Below are positions 22,951 to 34,512 of a DNA stretch of 64,000 nucleotides, piece after piece. Location of the stretch: positions 30,426 through 94,425 of the forward strand of contig CAJNOJ010000357.1 of the NCBI GenBank assembly GCA_905250025.1, read 5' to 3'. How positions within the stretch are numbered: the first letter of the stretch is position 1; the number at the start of each line of letters is the position of its first letter. The position numbers and the translations under genes were made by a program. The stretch comes from Adineta ricciae. Lineage: Eukaryota; Rotifera; Eurotatoria; Adinetida; Adinetidae. The notes beneath the pieces were generated by a model. The model made no database searches. It saw only the letters and a program-made list of their open reading frames with translations, and was not told the DNA's origin.

Positions 22951-23128
22951 AAATATGTTCTTTTTCTTTTCTACAAAGTTGGTATACCAACGAAGGCGTA
23001 TATAATCAGGCGAAAATTTTTTTCTTTTCTGTCGCCACGTGCTTATCTTGTCGAAACAGCTGCCTGACATGTCAGACGTGAAAAAATACTGCGAAAGCGA
23101 ACTCTCGATCCATTTTTCAGTGAGAAAA

Positions 23129-24659
23129 ATGGCAACAAACGAACTTGTGCGCAATCAGCGACGAATCCTTCGTTTCTTTGATATTAATCAGGAACCAATT
23201 AGAACACTTCTACCAATAGATGGATATGAACATATGCCTATTGTTCCTCTGGAAATAGCCATCGAACCACTAGTTTCGTTTCTACCTGCGATCAAAAACT
23301 ATGCGTTTATTGTCAAGGAGCGATGTCAAGATCAGATCACTGATAAACTAACAGTAGATGAGGCAGCATCAATCATGCTTTATACGATGGATTGGGAGCC
23401 GATCGACGAGTGTCTTTACGTTTCTTTAAACAAAACACTACGATCAGAGACCAGAAATAAACTGAAACCATGGCATTTATATTTAAAACTCTTTCTTACA
23501 GCATTGTCACGTCTTCCAGATTTACATAAATTTGTATATCGAGGAGTGAAGTTAGATTTCAGCAGGTTCTACAAGACCGACGAAACAATTACCTGGTGGG
23601 GATTTTCTTCATGTACGAATAATATTAATGTACTTCAGTCGGATGCATTTTTGGGTATGACAAGTGAACGAACATTATTCACCATTGAATGCCATTCAGG
23701 AAAAGACATCTCCAAATATTCGTACTTTGCATCAGAGAATGAGATACTTCTTCTTCCTGCCACGCGATTCCGAGTACTTGGCTGTCTTGATCAAGGCCAT
23801 GGACTTCATTTAATTCAATTGGAAGAAATAGAATCAAATTCTACTCTTGTTTCAAACAAACTACCTGCAGGTACAGGAAAACGATGGGTTTAGTATTATC
23901 TAACTTAATTGTTGGTTTTCCATCCAAATAGAGACCAGAACTATATCAACACAATCAATTCCAAGACCTAGACCGAAACCGGTGATTGCAGCTAATCAAC
24001 GTGTAAATCCAGATGTACAGCGAACGATACAGAAATACGAAAGCCATACTACTATAAATCTTAATAATCAAAATGTCACTGATAAAGACATGGAATTCGT
24101 TGTCAAGGAAGCGATTATGAAAAAACATTGTTCCGGGCTCAATCTGGCATCAAATAATATTACAGCATCTGGTATCTACATTTTAGCTCAAAGATTAGAT
24201 AACGCCTATCCGTTGAAAACACTTATTCTTCATGGGAATCCAATAGGTGACGAAGGTCTTTCTTTTCTTGTCAATACTCTGACAAATAATACCATAATCA
24301 AGACACTTGAACTTGGAGGTACTAGTATCACAGATGTAGGTGTAAAGCATCTCGTACAAATCATCAGTGGAAACAAATCATTAATTAATCTGTGGCTTTG
24401 CAAAAATCAGATAACGGATGTTGGGATTCGAATGTTAGCTGATGTGATTTCAAATTGTAATAAGACTCTTCGTTTTTTGTCTGTTAGCGAGAACATGCTC
24501 CTAACTGATGGAAGTATCGATTCCTTTATTCAAATGATCAAGTGTAGTCAATCATTGGCTTATCTGTTCGCATCCTATTGCAATTTCTCTGCGACAGGTA
24601 AAGAACGACTCATGAAACCTCATCAATCCTTCCCAAACGTCAAATTGGATATTCGATAG
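23129..24659 (+). CDS. Arginine-type ADP-ribosyltransferase with leucine-rich repeats (ART-LRR), copy A
   Basis: Exon 1 is 23129-23870 and exon 2 is 23932-24659 (61-nt intron, split codon in phase). The ATG was chosen just after a 3' splice-like CATTTTTCAG; copy B starts at the same codon. The ART domain shows the R-S-E signature: Arg in YRGVK (about residue 138), Ser in WWGFSSC (about 160) and E-N-E in [10 protein letters not shown] (about 203-205). The second exon encodes ribonuclease-inhibitor-type LRRs ([44 protein letters not shown]). Such enzymes move ADP-ribose from NAD+ to arginine; the LRRs probably select partners. It has no signal peptide, so cytosolic action is likely. AATAAA follows at about 24669. 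Confidence 0.88.
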
Positions 24660-25344
24660 CCTTCTGACAAAATAAAATGTACGCAATTAATGAAGTACTT
24701 TGGTTGAAAACTTATGGAATTGTATAGTGAACTCGTGTTTTTGTTTTCACTCTCGTATCAAATCTACAATTCAGCATGTTCAATTGGTGACTCGATATTG
24801 ACACAGCGATGCATTCGAACTTTTTTTGTATCAATCTGTCGCAACTAATTATTTCCAAGATTAAGTCTTCTACAATGAGATTGTGTCAACAATTCAAAAA
24901 CCAGCATTCTCATTTCTTCTTTTATATATATATGAACAGTTATTTAGTTGAATAAATGTGATTTTCTTGAATATTGTGTCTGTCACGTTCTATGATAATA
25001 TTTCACTTCTGTTTTAGAATCGATCAACACGATACTTTGCCAAAAAAGACAATGCACTCTTCATTTCTTTGTTCTCTTGTATTTTTCATCTGTGATACCA
25101 GCTAGTGATAAGAGTAAGTAAAAAAATGAATATAGATTTTTGGATGTGCTGGCCAAACTTGTAGTCTATTTGTATGTGAAGTAATTCAATTATTTTGGTG
25201 TTCAAGAACGTAATTTTCGACGGATACTATCAGCTAATTAAGAATAAGATAAGGATAAATGTAAGTTATAAGCCGCAATTATTGTGGTAATTCATTCCGA
25301 TAGCAAAGAATGGTAAAATGATTCTTATAAACACTTGCGTTTAC
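24660..25344. other. Intergenic in copy A, nothing recognised
   Basis: The stretch contains the 3' UTR of the ART-LRR gene. The 1.2 kb insertion of copy B is absent; the empty site lies near 25253. Confidence 0.4.
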
Positions 25345-26181
25345 TCAGAAGAAAAATTGATTGCGCCAATAATGAACACGACAGTTCTTTGCACGTTCTC
25401 TTTCACAGAACAACGCAAATTGTCGTAGGTCCTTTAATATATTATCGTGCTTTTCTGTTTCTCTTGCCTTGACTGTAGAATATTCGCCTTCAACTATTGC
25501 CAATAATAAACGAAGTTTTGTAAAGTTCTTTTTAATGACCAATGGATGATTTAGATCACTTTTGAAATGTATATGAAATAGCTCTTCCCGTTCAGATAGT
25601 TTCTCAGTGAATTGTCGATTCGTTTCACTGGTAGTGTAAATTGAATTCGAAGCATTTTATAGGGAAGAATTAGCAAGTTGCTCTAATTTGTTCATATCCT
25701 CATCGTGAATATGATGCCAGCATTACACGAGTCAGCGCTTAAAGTTATAAAGGAATTGTTAAGACCAATAATGCCATAGTATTTGGCAAAATCTGTACTT
25801 TGTGCTTTGATCATATGACATGCAATAGACAAACAAAATATGAAATATAGTCACTCCGACGGCAATAATGAGTACCGGGAATGATATGGAGATAAGATTA
25901 GTGTACAGTAAAGCGTGCGTCTGATTTGAAGTTATTGGAAAATATGGTGGATCATTTGACGAAGGATGCGATATACTGTCGCTAGAATTAGGCTCAAGCT
26001 CAGATTTGTCGGATTCAATCGGTGGATATGGTCGTTTCTGAATGTTATATTGAAGATTGAACAATGTGTATTTCTCCGGTGTCATTGGCGGGAACTGATT
26101 CTGACGAAGAAAGCTGATCAGAAGATTTCGTCTTTCCAGAATCGCTGATGGTAACTGGTATATCCATTCTGGTTCGTGCAT
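25345..26181 (-). CDS. Uncharacterised membrane protein, copy A (uncertain model)
   Basis: Frame 26181-25759 starts MHEPEWIYQLPSAILERRN, then an acidic Ser/Pro-rich stretch and a hydrophobic helix (NLISISFPVLIIAVGVTIFH). A second frame (about 25690-25345) encodes charged helical sequence (REELFHIHFKSDL ... NILKDLRQFALFCERERAKN). An intermediate frame gives YYGIIGLNNSFITLSA, a possible second helix, but frames do not join cleanly. The same arrangement exists in copy B, which carries a stop near the N-terminus. It could be a pseudogene in both. No family recognised. Confidence 0.35.
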
Positions 26182-27916
26182 TGCTGATTAAGTTTAGATT
26201 ACTAAAGTACAGATAGTTCTCCACGAAGTCTTAGTCTCCCTTTGTTCTGCATCAGAGCCCCATTTTCTATGTTTGATACCGCAAAGGCAACGTTCTTATC
26301 ACCATCTCTTATACAATTTTTGCGTACTTTATCTTTCTGATTATTCTGAATTTGATATATTTGGTGCGCTAGGGGTATGTAGACCTAATTCTGATAACAA
26401 CGGCATAGCATTAGTATATGTCATAGGCATAAAATTGAATCCATTATGTGTCCGACAGTTTCAAAGAAGATCTGATGGAACGATGTACATAATCATACAA
26501 ATGATCTTATGTTTTCAACAGATCAAACGCGACAACTTTCTTGAACAAAGTATGCATTGGTCAATTTATGGTAACAGGATATATTTCATATCATTTTCAT
26601 AAACTTAGACGACAAAAAGCCTTCAATCAAATTTTAAAGCGAAGAACTTCATTTGAGCAACGCTTTTTATATTTCTAATACTCCGATCGTTGATCGTTCG
26701 TTATTTCAATTCGACTGTAGATCTATTACACTGTTGTTGAAAATTTTTCTAAACAGTATTTTTGTTGTTTTATTATTATAATCTCGCATTTCGATTTCAT
26801 TTCACTACCAAAACCATCTAGAAAAGGAATTTCTCGGTTATAATTCCGTACACAGTCATTAAACTGTCAACTTGTCAAATGCAGAATGTTCAAGTATTGA
26901 CAACAGCGTAGCGTTTGAGTTGCTATGTACGTTATTTTCTCCATCAACTTCGATCCAAATAATGTCAATTCATTTTCTCTACACTCACGTCGACAACAAC
27001 GTGTGATTGTATGGGCGATGATATGAAATTACGAAGTGAAAATAACAAAATTCACCTGGCATCAGAACACATTCTTGCTTATATTAATAGTTGCAATCAA
27101 ATTCTGCTTTGGAGTGTTTGTATTCGACTTGTGAAATGCAAATGGAGAGAGAGAGTGTTAGCATTGAGACATTACGACAGTGTGGAGAAGCGATGATTGT
27201 GCCATTGAAAAAGCATGCAAGGCAACAGCGAAGGAAAGAAAAAGGTTATGGAGTATGAATTTCTTTTTTATTGAGCAGAGTGAATGATTAAAATTTGATT
27301 TTTGAAGTTAAAATGTATATGAAATTTCACGATGAAACAGGTGTGTTCATGCTTGTAAATATGCCATTCTTTGTTTCACTCTGTTTCTATTCATCGACAT
27401 CAAATTTATAAATAAATTGTTTTCTACACTGCAATTATATTTCTTTTTCTGTTCGTTCAAAATATAAAATTCTTATCAAGCCGATTGCAATCGAGTACTG
27501 ACTGTTCCGTATGTAATTATCTATCATCGAAACAATGACATTTTTTCCGTTAACATTCTCGCGCGCGTACTTCACTTTTGGTTCTCCTTGTGTCTAAACA
27601 GAAAGCATTCATACACGCGATCAATTGAGACGCATAGTTACGACTGGTAGTATACTACAACAGAAACGTCATTCAAAGTGTTGCTTTCTTTCTTTTGTTG
27701 ATTTCTGTAACTAACCAACCCGAAGAGAATGGACAGAGCGAGAAAAGAACAGATTACATTCAGTATATATATATTCTTAAGGATAGCAACGCGACGAGTT
27801 TTGTTTGTAATTGAATGTTGTAGCAACGTTATTCACTATAAAGTATAGGTACACATTATTGCGTAGATAGGGTACCGATTTACTTTCTATCAAAGCAAAC
27901 ACACCTACGAAAAAAG
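26182..27916. other. Intergenic, nothing firm
   Basis: The plus-strand frame at 26273-26602 recurs in copy B but has no domain and changes its C-terminus through an indel. I leave it uncalled. The right part should contain the promoter and 5' UTR of the claudin-like gene. Confidence 0.35.
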
Positions 27917-27989
27917 GTAAGAATAAATACTTCAGTCAAACTCCATCGTTTTACTATTCAAAATACCGACACATTTTCAGTGATCAATC

Positions 27990-28586
27990 ATGGCTCGAAC
28001 AGCAGCAGATAACATCAGTAAAATTATGGGTATAGTCGCCGTTGTTTTCGGTTTTGTTGCTCTAGTACTTACTTGTGTGGGTGTTGGTACCATCCAGTGG
28101 TACATCAGTGGTAATGCAAACTATATAACTAGTGCAACCAATTTCTTCTCATACTGTACTTATGATGGAACAACTGGAAACCAAATTAGCTGTTCACAAC
28201 GCACCGCATACGCTCATCCTTTTTGCGATGCTTCCTACACAGCATCAACTGTCGCAATCAGTAATAGCGATTGCCACTATCGAATGCGAAATGCGGCTGC
28301 TTTAACTCTTGTCGGTATTATCCTTCTCGCCTTTGGCATGGTCCTTACACTTGTAATGGCATTGGGATTATTAAGCGAATGGTTCCTCAATTTAATCCCC
28401 GGTATCTTACTCTTCCTAGCTAGTCTTTTCATGTTAGCCGGATTAGCGGAAGGTGCTCGTTATATCGCTTACAATAGTTATTCAGCCAGTTTATATGAAG
28501 CCGGCCATCTGTTCACAATACTTTCACTCTTCTTGAGTTCATTTGCAGGAGGTCGTATTGCTTTCGCATGTGGTGGTGGAAAATAA
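27990..28586 (+). CDS. Claudin/PMP22-like four-helix membrane protein, copy A
   Basis: The product has 198 residues and four hydrophobic helices: about 13-35 (GIVAVVFGFVALVLTCVGVG), 103-125 (ALTLVGIILLAFGMVLTLVM), 130-152 and 175-193. The first extracellular loop begins with TIQWYIS and has several Cys, as in the W-x(n)-C-C layout of claudins and relatives, although the exact W-GLW-C-C motif is not present. Likely a cell-junction or tetraspan plasma-membrane protein. A 5' UTR intron (27917-27980, GTAAGA ... TTTTCAG) ends nine bases before the ATG, and AATAAA follows the stop at about 28610. It faces the GTPase gene tail to tail. Confidence 0.65.
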   Translation: MARTAADNISKIMGIVAVVFGFVALVLTCVGVGTIQWYISGNANYITSATNFFSYCTYDGTTGNQISCSQRTAYAHPFCDASYTASTVAISNSDCHYRMRNAAALTLVGIILLAFGMVLTLVMALGLLSEWFLNLIPGILLFLASLFMLAGLAEGARYIAYNSYSASLYEAGHLFTILSLFLSSFAGGRIAFACGGGK

Positions 28587-29481
28587 ACATTCTAAGTATA
28601 TACTATAACTAAATAAACAAAGTTTTAGTTTTTCGTCTTTTCTTTTCTATTCTAATCGAGATCCTAACTCCCAAATAACTTATTTCTGCATGTCCTTCTC
28701 GGTTTGTTTTTCTTTGTGTTGTATCGCACATTTCAAAAAAATCGAATAAAAAATGTAGAAAAAGAACAGTCACACTGATTTTGCAGCATGATACCCCTAA
28801 GTGGCTTTCATTGATTCAAAACAAAAAAGTGCACAAAATAACATTACTATGGCAACGTTACACTTGTGAGCGCGGGCGCAACAAATCAATCCTTTTATGC
28901 AGTCTTGAAGCTTTTAACAAACATATGTACGACGCTCGGAGATTTACTGGAGCCATTGTTTCTATTTATTTTCTCGAGTTTTTATTCGTGTCTATTAATT
29001 ATAAGTAATTCGAAGCGAGGGATTTGTTTGTATAGCAGAGTAATTTACCATCCACCGGTAGATGTCACGGAGTACAATTATTATTCATTATTATGTGCTT
29101 TTCGTTCTAGATAGATAATATTTAAAATTCTCAGACGTGAAAATGCAATATTCGTTTTGAGAATCGGAAAGCAAAGCGAAATTTCGACTGTCTTCGAAAT
29201 TGATTAAATACTTATTAGAAATATTTGGAGAATCGACTAGCTATTCGAAGTTGATGAATATATACTTAATTAGAATACTAAGTCATGTTTAGTGCTCTTA
29301 TATATGATTTTCGCCGACGAAAATCATCTGGGAAAACCTAAAGTTTTTGGCGATATGCTGATTTACTAAGTTAATGATCGGATGTTTTAAACTCAAGAGC
29401 AATGATACAATTTATTTGCTCATATTAATTGTGAGAACGTGATTCTTCTATTTCTTTTAGATTAAATATTCAACAAAGCGC
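28587..29481. other. Convergent intergenic region with conserved hairpin
   Basis: This holds the 3' ends of the claudin-like and GTPase genes. Up to 29136 it is identical base for base with copy B. It contains the hairpin at 29304-29327. Small plus-strand frames (28781-29008 and 28866-29114) are identical in both copies, but only because the DNA is identical; I see no domain. Confidence 0.5.
29304..29327. repeat. Perfect hairpin, 10-bp stem and 4-nt loop
   Basis: ATGATTTTCG (29304-29313) pairs fully with CGAAAATCAT (29318-29327) around CCGA. The same hairpin is at 43087-43110 in copy B. It lies between two converging genes, so a role in 3'-end formation or RNA stability is possible but unproven. 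Confidence 0.65.
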
Positions 29482-30571
29482 TTATCTACTTTGAAAATAC
29501 TTGTCAATGATTGCCATTAAAACTGGTGCAACATTTTTGACTGGATTGTTGCCATTTTTCACCTGTGTATAAACTGCATTTTCTTCAGCTGAAAGCATCG
29601 CTGGAGCTTTTCCTACACCCAGATCATCAATAATTTCGATAGCGCCATAGCCGAGTTTTGCCCAAAAATCCAAATTATCTTTGTATAACTGAACGAGTTT
29701 GCCTTGTGATTCGTCATCCAGCTTCGTAATGAGAATCTGTCTTAACGTTCTCAAATTCTGCTTGGGAACACGCATACCTAAAGCTTCGTCTTCCTTTGAA
29801 TTGACTGGAACGATATAGGCCTTTTTCGGTGCACATTCAATTGCCCGAAACCTTCCGGTTGATGATGATCGAAGCGCTCCTGTTGATCGACCGCCCAATA
29901 ATGAGACTGCTTCCCGAATAATATCTTTTCGTTCGGATTTTGGGATAAACGGCTATTTCGTCACAACATAGAGAAGAAGAATGCCGTTTTTTTGTATTTC
30001 ATCAAACATGTACTTGACGACATCGCTCGAACCCAAAGAATTGGCTGTGCGACAAAAAATGGCGACTTTCGGTAGAATTTGTCGATCATAGAAACAGTCC
30101 TTGAAAAAGTCTTTTGCTGTTTTCACCGACCAATTCTCAAAACCTACAATTGGTAAACAAATGACAAAATTAGTACGAATAGTTTTTATGAAACTTATGA
30201 TATTATAAGCTGTGTAATTGAGGCTTACCTGGTGTATCCCACCATTGGATATTAAATTTATCCAAATATTTTTCTGAAGACGTCGTACAAGCGTTCATCT
30301 TAGCACTAGTGACGATTCTTTCATCGCCAGATATCTCTCTAATCAATGTCGATTTACCCACTCGTGCAGGTCCGAAGACAAGAATTTCGAATTCCGACGA
30401 TAATTTTTGAATACCTTTTGCAGTGGCAACATTAGTGCCATACGAAGACACCTTGGAATGAAATTTTACAAGTTTGTCTCTCAAATATTGAATCCAGTCA
30501 ATATCTTGTTGTTCGCGTACTTGGTTGTGTTCGTCATCTTCTGCTAATAGTTGATCACCAATGTCAGCCAT
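29482..30571 (-). pseudogene. P-loop GTPase-like protein, copy A (premature stop allele)
   Basis: Exon 1 is 30571-30229 and exon 2 is 30143-29482, joined through the codon for the Gly of DTPGFENW. G1 is GPARVGKSTLI and G3 is DTPG; C-terminal exon details are given for copy B. A TAG at 29953-29955 replaces the Trp codon (K-W-P-F) seen in copy B, truncating the product in the middle. A single change, so either a null allele or a sequencing error. Confidence 0.7.
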
Positions 30572-31207
30572 TCTGATTAAATGAGAAAAATTTCAACAGT
30601 CGGTCATATAACAATGCAAGTTTCTGGGTTTTTTCCACATAGAATAGTGGAAGATCATTTTTCTGTATACGTGGTGACTCATTTATGTGACTAAAGTTAA
30701 TATACAGAACGACAGAAAACAACAACATTTTTCTTGTCCGTCTCGCCGCTCTTGGGAAACGTTGACTGAGGAAGACGACTGAAGTTATTGCACCAATGCT
30801 CTACAAAATTGATCAACAATGGATTATGCAACCACTGTGATGTTATTCTTGAACAAGTCGATAGAAAATTGAGGATTGAAACGGATTTGATTAATCGTAT
30901 CATCCATAAAGATGTTGTTTTCGAGAAAATGAAGAGAAAACTATCAAAATAGTGAATATTTGATATTCGTGTTCTTTGAGAAATCAAGTCATTCTTTTAA
31001 TCAAGAATAAAACCACTTGAAAGAAAAGATGCGTCATTTCAGGAGCAACGTCCGATCCCTCTTGTCTTTTTTGTTTCGTTCCTGCTGTGAGATAAAAAAT
31101 CTTTATCTCTTCTTATATACTTACTAACAGAACAAAAAAAAGAAAAAATTGGTTGAGTCGTTCTTTCTTCTTCTGCACGTTGTACTCCAGGACACACAAA
31201 CGAAAAA
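30572..31207. promoter_or_regulatory. Divergent intergenic region, GTPase (-) and PhoD-like gene (+)
   Basis: Start codons of the two genes face away from each other across 636 nt, so both promoters should lie here. A 55-codon plus-strand frame (about 30783-30951) is present in both copies but changes at many residues and has a stop upstream, so I do not call it. Confidence 0.4.
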
Positions 31208-32366
31208 ATGAATAATCTTCAAGATACAATCACCAAAGACAAACATGGCGATTACCTTGCCACCACATCCAATCCAGTTAATACCGATCCTCAATATATG
31301 GGCGATTATCCACCTCCCAAATTCACTACATCAAAAATACCTGATCTTCCTCCACCGACGCAGTCAACAACTGAGTCTCCGGCAATCAATCGTCCACCAA
31401 AATCGCCCGGTGAAGCTTTAGGACCATTTTTTCAATTCATAACAACCGATTTAAACCGAATGCTATGGATCGGAAGTGCGTTAGTCTTTCGACATGTCTC
31501 CTATGTACAACCACATATTGAATTCTTGTGTGGAAATGATATGTCGATTAATTACAATTGGGAAATCCTATACGAAAATATCTTTGATTTACGTGCTTAT
31601 CGAGTGAACATTTTTATTCGTATTCCACCGGGTGAAAACGACGAACAGGTTTCCTGGAAGATCGATTGGGGTGAAAAAGTTACAACTGGACAGTTTTACA
31701 TTGCTCAATTCAATCAAAAATGGCGTGGAGGATTCTTTTCCTGCAATGGTTTTGACGCTACTGTTACTGAAGATATTGCGTCGGATTTAACTTATTCTAA
31801 CGTTTGGAATCATCTGTTGTCCGTCCACAAGGAGAAGCCATTTCATGTGCTACTATGGGGTGGCGATCAAAACTATATCGATTTTATCTTCGAAGATATT
31901 CCGTTCTTACGCGCTTGGGTTAACATGGAATGGAATCAAAAATGGACAACAGATTTTCGTCAAGATTTACAAGATCAAGTCGAACAATATCATTTCAACA
32001 CGTATGCAGAAAATTGGAATCGAAGAGATGAAGTTCGAAATGCTCTCTCATCAATTCCAAGTCTAATGACGTGGGATGATCATGATATATTCGATGGAGC
32101 GGGATCGTACCCACCACTAATTCACGATAGTCCAATGATGATGGGTCTATTTCACTCCGCGCAAAAGATGAGACTTTTATTTCAACATCATACGACTTTA
32201 GCTAAAGCGCGACAACATTATCTATTTGGATACCAAGGATACAATTTCTTTGCTCAATGTGGTCCGAATTTGGTTATTATTGGCACAGATGGTCGAAGTG
32301 AACGAACGACTGAACGAGTGCATGAGGAAAAAACTTGGCAAATGATTTATAACCAATTAGAAACTG
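31208..32366 (+). CDS. PhoD-like metallophosphatase, copy A (truncated by contig end)
   Basis: The first 386 codons of the protein encoded fully at 45008-46984 are present, through the metal-binding GGDQNYID and TWDDHDIFDGAGS motifs. The frame runs into the n at 32367 at YNQLET. The truncation is an assembly edge, not a mutation. A few residues differ from copy B (for example CGNDMSINYNW versus GGNNTSINYTW). Confidence 0.85.
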
Positions 32367-32367
32367 N
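32367..32367. other. Assembly gap (single n), contig 1/contig 2 join
   Basis: A lone n cuts a PhoD-like frame. The sequence to its right restarts at a point equivalent to 19748, in the 3' flank of the iGluR gene. Confidence 0.95.
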
Positions 32368-32921
32368 GTAATTAAATATAAATCATCGAAACTCGGTGAA
32401 CTTTCTTTACAGACTTTCAGCGTAGGTCAACGAATCGGAAAGTGCAAGATTACAGAAACCTTTTCCCTACTATCCCATAGCAATGAGATGCGTAAGTGCT
32501 TATTGCTCGAATAAACAAGAACTTTAACGGAAAGAAGCCAGTGCTACATGCACCCGAATGTAATAGAAAAAAAAGCGTCTATCAATAAAAACTATAATAT
32601 AAAATTATAGATAACAATGCGTAGATTAAGATTCAAGCTGTCTTGTAAAAAACAAAACGAACTAGATATAATTACGCTTTTTCTCATATAGCAAAAGATT
32701 GTGTACTTTACGGTATAGAATCGTGTAGAACGTATATAGATTCTATTGGATGGGAAGAAATACACTTGATTTTTCTCCCATGGAAGAATTTATTCTCTTA
32801 GATATCGAGCCTAGATTAGCACTGCATAACCAGTGACATGGTTGTATCCTCTGTTGAAACTTGAGTGCTACATATATAAGTTCTATACAAATCGTCTTAG
32901 ATCTTGAAATTAACCAGAACT

Positions 32922-34134
32922 ATGGTGAAATTATTACCATTGGCTTTTATACTGTGTGTGTATTTTTTATCCACTCTTCAAGAAGAAGAAGACATTCAAT
33001 CTGGGAATGAGGACAATACGACAATTCCAGTGGCAAATATTTATCGCGAGAGAAATAAAAGAGGCGTAAGACCCAACAGTCCGGAATATAATTTCTGGAA
33101 AATATGTCTCAACTAATCGACGTTATTCTGAAAACGAAATTTCTGGAGAGATTTATATCGGCTACGAATAGGCAGGGAGTAGTGAGAAGTGGTAGGATCA
33201 ATTGGGCCGACGTTGGTGTTACAAATAGTTACGGACAAAATATATCTGGCTACGCTGCAATGTTAAGATACGTGGGTTATTTTGTAAGAACTAACGAAGC
33301 TGAAATTGTGTCACAACATGGAAATGAGCTTGCCGTTCTAGTACAGAGTGCGGGTGAAGTTCGACAAGACAGAATTATGAGAATGGCTCGGTATGATGAT
33401 AAATGTGCTGACCATGAATTTGTCTGCAACGTTTGGGGTCAATTAAGCCAGACTTTTAATAATATATATAATAAGACACAGGGAAGATAAGAATTGCGGA
33501 TGAAGAGACAAATACAACAAGAAAGTCCAACTTGAACTTGTGGAATTCGAACTGGAAAATGGATGAATAATGGAAATACTGCAGGAATTGTCAAAAATTG
33601 GGATCGAGACGTTTGGATTGAATATCATAATAATCAATGGTTTGCCACGTTCGATTTAGTAGGTATAAAAGATCGCGAGGTGATTCTCTACGATAGCACT
33701 CGAAAATTATACGTCAGGCTAACTCGCACTGCTCTTTATGCGGGCTTTAATATAGGCGAATGTTACCGGTGGGAGGTTAGTGGTAGATGGATTTAGTTTC
33801 CCGAAAGTTCTTCCAGCACTTCAAGTTATTTGAAACAATCCGGATTAACTGCAGAATGGAGGAACTCGGGCGGTACAGGAAAAGTCATTAAACGTTTGGA
33901 TAGTGATATTTGGATTGAATATCACAATGGACAGTGGTTTGCTCAATTCGAATTTATCGATATGGATTATACTGCAGTAATTCTCTATGATTAGAGCAGG
34001 AATTTATGCATGAAACTAACAACTAGGAGTTTATTCACAGGTCCTAATCCAAACTATTTCAATAAATATTGGATTAGCGGTGGGTGGATTCAGTTGTCTT
34101 TTACGAATTATGATATTTTCGACGATGGAAATTA
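32922..34134 (+). pseudogene. Secreted W-x-EYHN-QWFA repeat protein, copy B (broken)
   Basis: The ATG at 32922 starts the same signal peptide as copy A. A one-base loss near 33105 shifts the frame (FWKICLN then stop). The remainder continues in another frame (33104-33490) through sequence that is interrupted in copy A, then stops at TAA where copy A reads Leu. Two repeat modules follow (33563-33796 and about 33860-34134), the second containing an in-frame TAG in the LYD-SRN segment. The lesions differ from those of copy A. Confidence 0.6.
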
Positions 34135-34512
34135 GCTCTCGCTTCTTTCGATCTAACACTTTCGTTTTTCATAGCGAGAAACTCGACTTCATATATATTA
34201 ATCAAAGGGAATGCGACTGTGCATGAGTGTAACAGAAGATCTTGAAATAAATTTTTTTTCAAGTAGTATCATTTATCTGTGTGTGTGTGTTGTAAGAGAA
34301 ACAAAAGAAAATAGGCTAAACAGACGCTTTTGTTATGACATGTTGTTTTTCCACAGATAAGAAGCGCACCTTGTGAGTTGGAATTTTCTATGCACTTCAC
34401 GACAATTACTACTCTATATTTGTGTGCACGCTCAAGAAAACATAAAACGAACGGAACAAGTATGTATGCTTGAATACATTCACTATCGAAGAATTGGACA
34501 CTTCCATATTAG

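Larger units (their letters stand above)
19748..32366 (+). repeat. Homologous block, copy A (12.6 kb, ends at contig edge)
   Basis: It aligns in order and orientation with 32368-46166. Its right edge is the n at 32367; its left edge (19748) corresponds to the first base after that n. Coding parts differ by a few percent by eye, with multiple indels. Interpreted as one of two haplotypes of the same locus. Confidence 0.9.

Noticed and set aside
26273..26602. 109-codon plus-strand frame, also in copy B (40082-40468)
   Set aside because: No domain, no splice support, and the C-terminus changes completely through an indel between copies.
28781..29114. Two overlapping small frames identical in both copies
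   Set aside because: The identity is explained by the conversion tract, not by protein constraint; no recognisable motif.
30783..30951. 55-codon plus-strand frame with helical, Cys-containing sequence in both copies
   Set aside because: About one fifth of residues differ between copies, and a stop lies just upstream, so coding constraint is not evident.
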